A stretch of DNA of 12,250 nucleotides from Pseudomonadota bacterium. GTDB lineage: Bacteria; Pseudomonadota; Gammaproteobacteria; UBA5335. The translations under genes were made by a program, and so were the position numbers. A model generated the notes under the pieces. The model worked only from the letters and a program-made list of their open reading frames with translations. It was not told the origin of the DNA and searched no databases. Where the stretch lies: positions 1 to 12,250 of the forward strand of contig PKCW01000267.1 in the NCBI GenBank assembly GCA_002862965.1. Direction: 5' to 3'. Below, in pieces: positions 7,676 to 12,250 of this stretch (its first letter is position 1; each line of letters begins with the position of its first letter).

Positions 7676-8533
7676 ATGGAACGCATCGAAACCGCCGAGG
7701 CCCTGCGTGAACGGATGGGGCACTGGCGCCGGGCCGGCGAGCGCATCGCCCTGGTGCCCACCATGGGGAACCTGCACGCCGGCCATCTGACACTGGTCGA
7801 CTGCGCCCGGGAGCGGGCCGACCGGGTGGTGGCGAGCGTGTTCGTCAATCCGACCCAGTTCGGCCCCGGCGAGGATTTCGCCGTCTACCCGCGCACCCCG
7901 GAGGCCGATTGCGCGGCACTGGCCGAGCGGGGCGTCGACCTCGCCTTCCTGCCGACGGTGGCCGTCATGTACCCCGGCGGCGTTCCCGGCGCGGTACGCG
8001 TCGAGGTGGGCGGGCCGCTGACCGCGGATCTGTGCGGTGCCTCCCGCCCCGGGCATTTCGGCGGCGTGGCCACGGTCGTGACCAAGCTGTTCAATCTGGT
8101 GCAGCCGGATGTCGCCGTGTTCGGTCAGAAGGATTACCAACAGCTCGCCGTGATCCGCGCGCTGGTGCACGAACTGGCCATGCCGATCGACATCGTCGGC
8201 GTGCCCACCCGACGCGAGGCCGACGGCCTGGCGCTCAGCTCGCGCAACCAGTATCTGGATCCTGAGCAGCGCGCCCGGGCGCCGCTGATCCATGCCGCGC
8301 TGTCCGATAGCGCTGCTGCCCTGAGGGCCGGCGCGCGTGACCATGCCGCGATCGAGGCGGACGCAACCGCACGCCTGGCCGCCGCCGGGTTCGGCGTCGA
8401 GTATGTCCGCTTCGTGCGGCCGGACGATTTGCAAACGCCGCAGGGCGACGAATCGCGCCTGGTCCTGCTGGTGGCGGCGCGGCTGGGATCAACGAGACTT
8501 ATTGACAATATTGAGGTGAAGATCTCAGAATGA
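7676..8533 (+). CDS. panC: Pantothenate synthetase (pantoate-beta-alanine ligase)
   Basis: A 285-residue ligase joining pantoate and beta-alanine with ATP, through a pantoyl-adenylate. It is a class-I tRNA-synthetase-like fold: HAGH (34-37) after PTMGNL is the HIGH-type nucleotide motif and LSSRNQYL is the KMSKS-like loop. VNPTQFGPGEDF, the pantoate-binding block, and GQKDYQQ are intact. GAGG overlaps the panB stop 9 bases before the ATG, so translation is probably coupled to panB. The last 32 bases of the gene hold an apparent promoter for panD. Its last coding stretch (TTGACAATATTGAGG) is AT-richer than the rest of the gene. Confidence 0.97.
   Translation: MERIETAEALRERMGHWRRAGERIALVPTMGNLHAGHLTLVDCARERADRVVASVFVNPTQFGPGEDFAVYPRTPEADCAALAERGVDLAFLPTVAVMYPGGVPGAVRVEVGGPLTADLCGASRPGHFGGVATVVTKLFNLVQPDVAVFGQKDYQQLAVIRALVHELAMPIDIVGVPTRREADGLALSSRNQYLDPEQRARAPLIHAALSDSAAALRAGARDHAAIEADATARLAAAGFGVEYVRFVRPDDLQTPQGDESRLVLLVAARLGSTRLIDNIEVKISE
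8502..8531 (+). promoter_or_regulatory. Probable panD promoter inside the end of panC
   Basis: A perfect TTGACA (8502-8507), an 18-base spacer and CAGAAT (8526-8531) give a good sigma-70 promoter in a locally AT-rich patch. Transcription would start near 8538, leaving a leader of about 160 bases before the panD ATG. Confidence 0.55.
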
Positions 8534-8542
8534 TGAATCCTG

Positions 8543-8588
8543 CCCCTGCGGGGGTGCGGAGCACCGAAACGCCGACCATTCGGTGTTT
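8543..8588 (+). promoter_or_regulatory. Foldable leader upstream of panD (function unknown)
   Basis: Stem A is GGTGC/GCACC (8553-8557 with 8561-8565, loop GGA). Stem B is AAACGCCGA/TCGGTGTTT (8567-8575 with 8580-8588, loop CCAT, 9 pairs with one G-T). Two alternatives compete: CCCC/GGGG (8543-8546 with 8550-8553), and CACCGAA/TTCGGTG (8562-8568 with 8579-8585), which would break stem A. No T-run follows. The rest of the gap to 8701 shows nothing clear. Confidence 0.35.
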
Positions 8589-8701
8589 GGACCGAGATCA
8601 ATAGCTGCGTTTGATGCACTTTGGGGACGGGCCGCCAGGGATGGAGGCTGCGCTCAAGGGCCCTGGATCGTTCCATCCACATCACTGCCGAGATGGGTGA
8701 T

Positions 8702-9088
8702 ATGCACTTGACCTTGCTCAAAGCCAAACTCCACCGGGCGCGCGTGACCCACGCCGAGCTCGAGTATGAAGGTTCCTGCGCCATCGACGGCCGTTTGCTG
8801 GACGCTGCCGGCATCCTGGATTACGAACAGATCCAGATCTACAACGTCACCAATGGCGAGCGCTTCACCACCTACGCCATCCGTGCCGAGGAAGACTCGC
8901 GCATCATTTCGGTCAACGGAGCCGCCGCGCACAAGGCCAACGTGGGCGACTGCATCATCATCTGCGCGTATGTCGGTCTGGACGCAGCCGAAGCGGCACG
9001 CTTCAAGCCCAAGCTCGTCTATCTGGACGCCCAGAACTTCGTGACTCACACCCGCAACACGATCCCGGTGCAACTCGCCACCGCTTGA
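8702..9088 (+). CDS. panD: Aspartate 1-decarboxylase precursor
   Basis: A 128-residue pyruvoyl enzyme that makes beta-alanine from aspartate for PanC. The start [20 protein letters not shown] is the family N-terminus with K9. The self-cleavage site Gly24-Ser25 in YEGSCAID is intact, so the proenzyme should split into a short beta chain and a pyruvoyl alpha chain. [22 protein letters not shown] and IIICAYV are conserved blocks. I use the ATG at 8702; an ATG at 8693 would add only MGD. The gap of 168 bases to panC, unlike the tight panB-panC junction, suggests separate control. A strong terminator follows. Confidence 0.97.
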   Translation: MHLTLLKAKLHRARVTHAELEYEGSCAIDGRLLDAAGILDYEQIQIYNVTNGERFTTYAIRAEEDSRIISVNGAAAHKANVGDCIIICAYVGLDAAEAARFKPKLVYLDAQNFVTHTRNTIPVQLATA

Positions 9089-9111
9089 TCGGCCGCTGTG
9101 TCGGTTTCTTG

Positions 9112-9150
9112 AAAGCCCCCGCATCCCGCCCGGATGCGGGGGCTTTTGCT
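9112..9150 (+). terminator. Intrinsic terminator of the pan block
   Basis: A perfect 15-bp stem (9112-9126 with 9132-9146, core GCCCCCGCATCC/GGATGCGGGGGC) has a 5-base loop CGCCC and runs into TTTTGCTTT. It begins 23 bases after the panD stop and separates panD from pgi. The strand is clear, as the T-run lies on the plus side. Confidence 0.95.
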
Positions 9151-9165
9151 TTGTGCGCCTGCACA

Positions 9166-9186
9166 AGCTGTGTAAGCTGCAAGCTT
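9166..9186 (+). repeat. Three short AAGCT repeats ahead of pgi
   Basis: AAGCT occurs at 9165-9169, 9174-9178 and 9181-9185, with spacings of nine and seven bases, just upstream of TATACC (9190-9195), a possible -10 for pgi. They could be an operator, or chance. No convincing -35 is present. Confidence 0.25.
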
Positions 9187-9203
9187 GGCTATACCGTCTG
9201 CCG

Positions 9204-9209
9204 AAGGAG
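9204..9209 (+). promoter_or_regulatory. Shine-Dalgarno that sets the pgi GTG start
   Basis: AAGGAG ends 6 bases before the GTG at 9216. It is the strongest ribosome binding site in the window and decides for this GTG over the upstream in-frame GTG at 9153, which lies next to the pan terminator and has no Shine-Dalgarno. Confidence 0.8.
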
Positions 9210-9215
9210 CGTGCC

Positions 9216-10877
9216 GTGACTGCCGTCGACCAACTGCCCGCCTGGAAAGCGCTCGAGCGTCATGCCCGCGATCTGCAGGGGCGTCACCTGCGCGAGCTGT
9301 GCGTCGAAGACCCTGGTCGCGGCGCGCGCTGGCGCGGCCGGGTTGGTGCCGTGCAGGTCGACTACGCCAAGCATCGCGCCAGCGAGGAGACCTTCGCCCT
9401 GCTTTTCGCATTGGCCGAAGAAGTCGCGCTACCCGCGCAGATCGCCCGGCTGTTCGCCGGCGAGCGGATCAACACCACCGAGCAGCGGGCCGTTCTGCAC
9501 ATGGCCTTGCGCGGCGATGCGAGCAGCGTGTTCCGGTTGGACGGCGTGGACGTCATGCCGGAGATCCTGGCGACCCGGGAACGCATGCGCGCACTCTGCG
9601 ACGCGCTTCGCGCCGGCGCCTGGCGGGGCGCGGCCGGGGCGCCCGTGACCGATGTCGTAAACATCGGCATCGGCGGCTCGGATCTGGGGCCCTACATGAT
9701 CTGCGAAGCGCTCGCGCCCTATGCGGCTGGCGCCCCACGCGTGCATTTCGTGTCCAACATCGACGGCGCGCAGATCAGCCGTGTGCTGACGCCACTCGAT
9801 CCACGCCATACGCTCTTCATCGTCAACTCCAAGAGCTTCGGCACCCTCGAAACCAAGGCCAATGCAGACACCGCCAAGGCCTGGTTGCTGCAATCGGGCC
9901 TACCGGCCGAGGCGATCATGGCGCGGCATTTCCTCGCCGTTTCGGCCAATCAGGCCGCGCTGTCCGCGTTCGGCATCCCCGAGGCGAACCGCTTTCCCAT
10001 CTGGGACTGGGTCGGCGGCCGCTATTCGCTCTGGTCCGCCACGGGTCTCGCCATCGCCATCGCCGTCGGCATGGACCGCTTCGAAGCGCTGCTCACCGGC
10101 GCACGGACGATGGACATCCATTTCCGCGACACGCCCATGCCGGACAACCTGCCGCTGCGGCTCGGTCTCCTGGGCGTCTGGTACGCGGATTTCCTGGGCG
10201 CGCCCAGCCACGCCGTCCTGCCCTACGACGATCGACTGCGCAGCCTGCCCGCCTACCTGCAGCAGGCCGACATGGAAAGCAACGGCAAGCGCGTGACCCG
10301 CGACGGGCAACCCGCGGCCTGGGCCACCGGACCCATCGTCTGGGGCGCGCCCGGCACCAATGGCCAGCATGCGTTTTTCCAGCTCATGCATCAGGGCACG
10401 CACCTCATTCCCGCCGATTTCATCGGCTGCATCCGGCCCCATCACCCGTACGCCGATCACCACCGCGCCTTGCTGGCCAACCTGCTGGCGCAGAGCGAGG
10501 CGCTGATGCGCGGCCGTACTGAAGCGGAGACGCGCGCCGCCCTCACCGCGCGCGGACTGGACGCGGCCCGCGTTGAGGCTTTGACGCCGCACAACGTGTT
10601 TCCCGGCAATCAGCCCAGCACCACGATTCTGCTCGATGCGCTCACCCCCGAGGCGCTCGGCAGCCTCATCGCCCTCTATGAGCACCGCATCTTCACCCAA
10701 GGCGCCGTCTGGGGCATCAACTCCTTCGATCAATGGGGCGTGGAACTGGGCAAGCTCATGGCCCAGACCGTCATCGGCGAACTCGCGGCGGGCGAAATCG
10801 GCGCCGGCCACGACCCCTGGTCGGCTGCGCTGATTGCCGCGTGCCTGCCCGGCGCGCAGGGCGGCGCCGGCGCCTAG
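9216..10877 (+). CDS. pgi: Glucose-6-phosphate isomerase
   Basis: A 553-residue phosphoglucose isomerase that interconverts glucose-6-phosphate and fructose-6-phosphate in the cytosol; length matches the E. coli enzyme (549). Both family signatures are complete: DWVGGRYSLWSATG in the middle and GINSFDQWGVELGK near the C-terminus. The sugar-phosphate loop NIGIGGSDLGP, the serine loop IVNSKSFGTLET, the catalytic glutamate region MESNGKRV and the histidine in HQGTHLIPADF are present. Translation starts at GTG 9216 (AAGGAG 6 bases upstream). It stands alone between the pan terminator and the convergent isocitrate dehydrogenase gene, so it is probably monocistronic. No plus-strand T-run follows its stop. 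Confidence 0.97.
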   Translation: MTAVDQLPAWKALERHARDLQGRHLRELCVEDPGRGARWRGRVGAVQVDYAKHRASEETFALLFALAEEVALPAQIARLFAGERINTTEQRAVLHMALRGDASSVFRLDGVDVMPEILATRERMRALCDALRAGAWRGAAGAPVTDVVNIGIGGSDLGPYMICEALAPYAAGAPRVHFVSNIDGAQISRVLTPLDPRHTLFIVNSKSFGTLETKANADTAKAWLLQSGLPAEAIMARHFLAVSANQAALSAFGIPEANRFPIWDWVGGRYSLWSATGLAIAIAVGMDRFEALLTGARTMDIHFRDTPMPDNLPLRLGLLGVWYADFLGAPSHAVLPYDDRLRSLPAYLQQADMESNGKRVTRDGQPAAWATGPIVWGAPGTNGQHAFFQLMHQGTHLIPADFIGCIRPHHPYADHHRALLANLLAQSEALMRGRTEAETRAALTARGLDAARVEALTPHNVFPGNQPSTTILLDALTPEALGSLIALYEHRIFTQGAVWGINSFDQWGVELGKLMAQTVIGELAAGEIGAGHDPWSAALIAACLPGAQGGAGA

Positions 10878-10881
10878 CAGC

Positions 10882-10913
10882 AAAAAAAACCGGCCCACGC
10901 GATGGTGGACCGG
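10882..10913 (-). terminator. Intrinsic terminator of the isocitrate dehydrogenase gene
   Basis: On the minus strand CCGGTCCAC (10913-10905) pairs with GTGGGCCGG (10898-10890) in a 9-bp stem with one G-T pair and a 6-base loop. Eight T residues follow (10889-10882). It lies 44 bases after the icd stop, and its T-run reaches to within five bases of the pgi stop. Confidence 0.9.
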
Positions 10914-10957
10914 CGGGATCCTGGGCCCCTGGGGGACCCCGTGACAGCGAACCGGGA

Positions 10958-12250
<1,293 letters not shown>

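Noticed and set aside
9900..10898. Long open frame (332 codons) on the minus strand opposite pgi, and a 445-codon plus-strand frame at 9185-10522
   Set aside because: Both lie inside pgi, whose two signatures and full length are clear. Their peptides are low-complexity Arg/Ala/Gly text typical of shadow frames in GC-rich genes.
10921..10940. G/C-run hairpin between pgi and icd as a pgi terminator
   Set aside because: It needs a bulged base and has no following T-run on the plus strand.

Overview
The window looks like ordinary chromosomal core DNA from a high-GC gammaproteobacterium. The evidence is the order rplU-rpmA-obgE-proB diverging from ispB (octaprenyl diphosphate synthase, which implies ubiquinone-8), close resemblance of IspB, Zur, YidD and Icd to their enterobacterial counterparts, and a complete znuACB-zur zinc operon. 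A lineage near Chromatiales/Ectothiorhodospiraceae is my guess only. There are no mobile elements, CRISPR arrays, phage genes or islands of odd composition.

Layout. Positions 1-2066 (minus strand) carry rplU, rpmA, obgE and the first 64 codons of proB, read from a good sigma-70 promoter at 2118-2146. An intrinsic terminator lies between rpmA and obgE. Positions 2255-3328 (plus) carry ispB and, 19 bases later, a tRNA-Pro(CGG). A stand-alone yidD (minus) runs head-on into the tRNA with a 6-base gap. Positions 3730-6734 (plus) hold znuA, znuC, znuB and zur with ATGA or near-zero junctions, preceded by a recognisable Zur box. Positions 6846-9088 (plus) hold panB-panC-panD, making pantothenate; panD is set apart by a 168-base gap and seems to have its own promoter inside the end of panC plus a foldable leader. 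A strong terminator closes the pan block, then comes pgi (9216-10877). A convergent isocitrate dehydrogenase gene (minus) enters from the right edge, with its own terminator between it and pgi.

The most interesting item is that isocitrate dehydrogenase gene. Its catalytic domain continues in frame, through an arginine-rich linker, into a pair of CBS domains that end the protein. Both CBS repeats keep the T/S-x-x-D ribose-binding signature, so the natural reading is a TCA-cycle enzyme with a built-in adenine-nucleotide sensor. The pan leader, the rpmA/obgE terminator and the displaced yidD are secondary points. Everything else is conventional.
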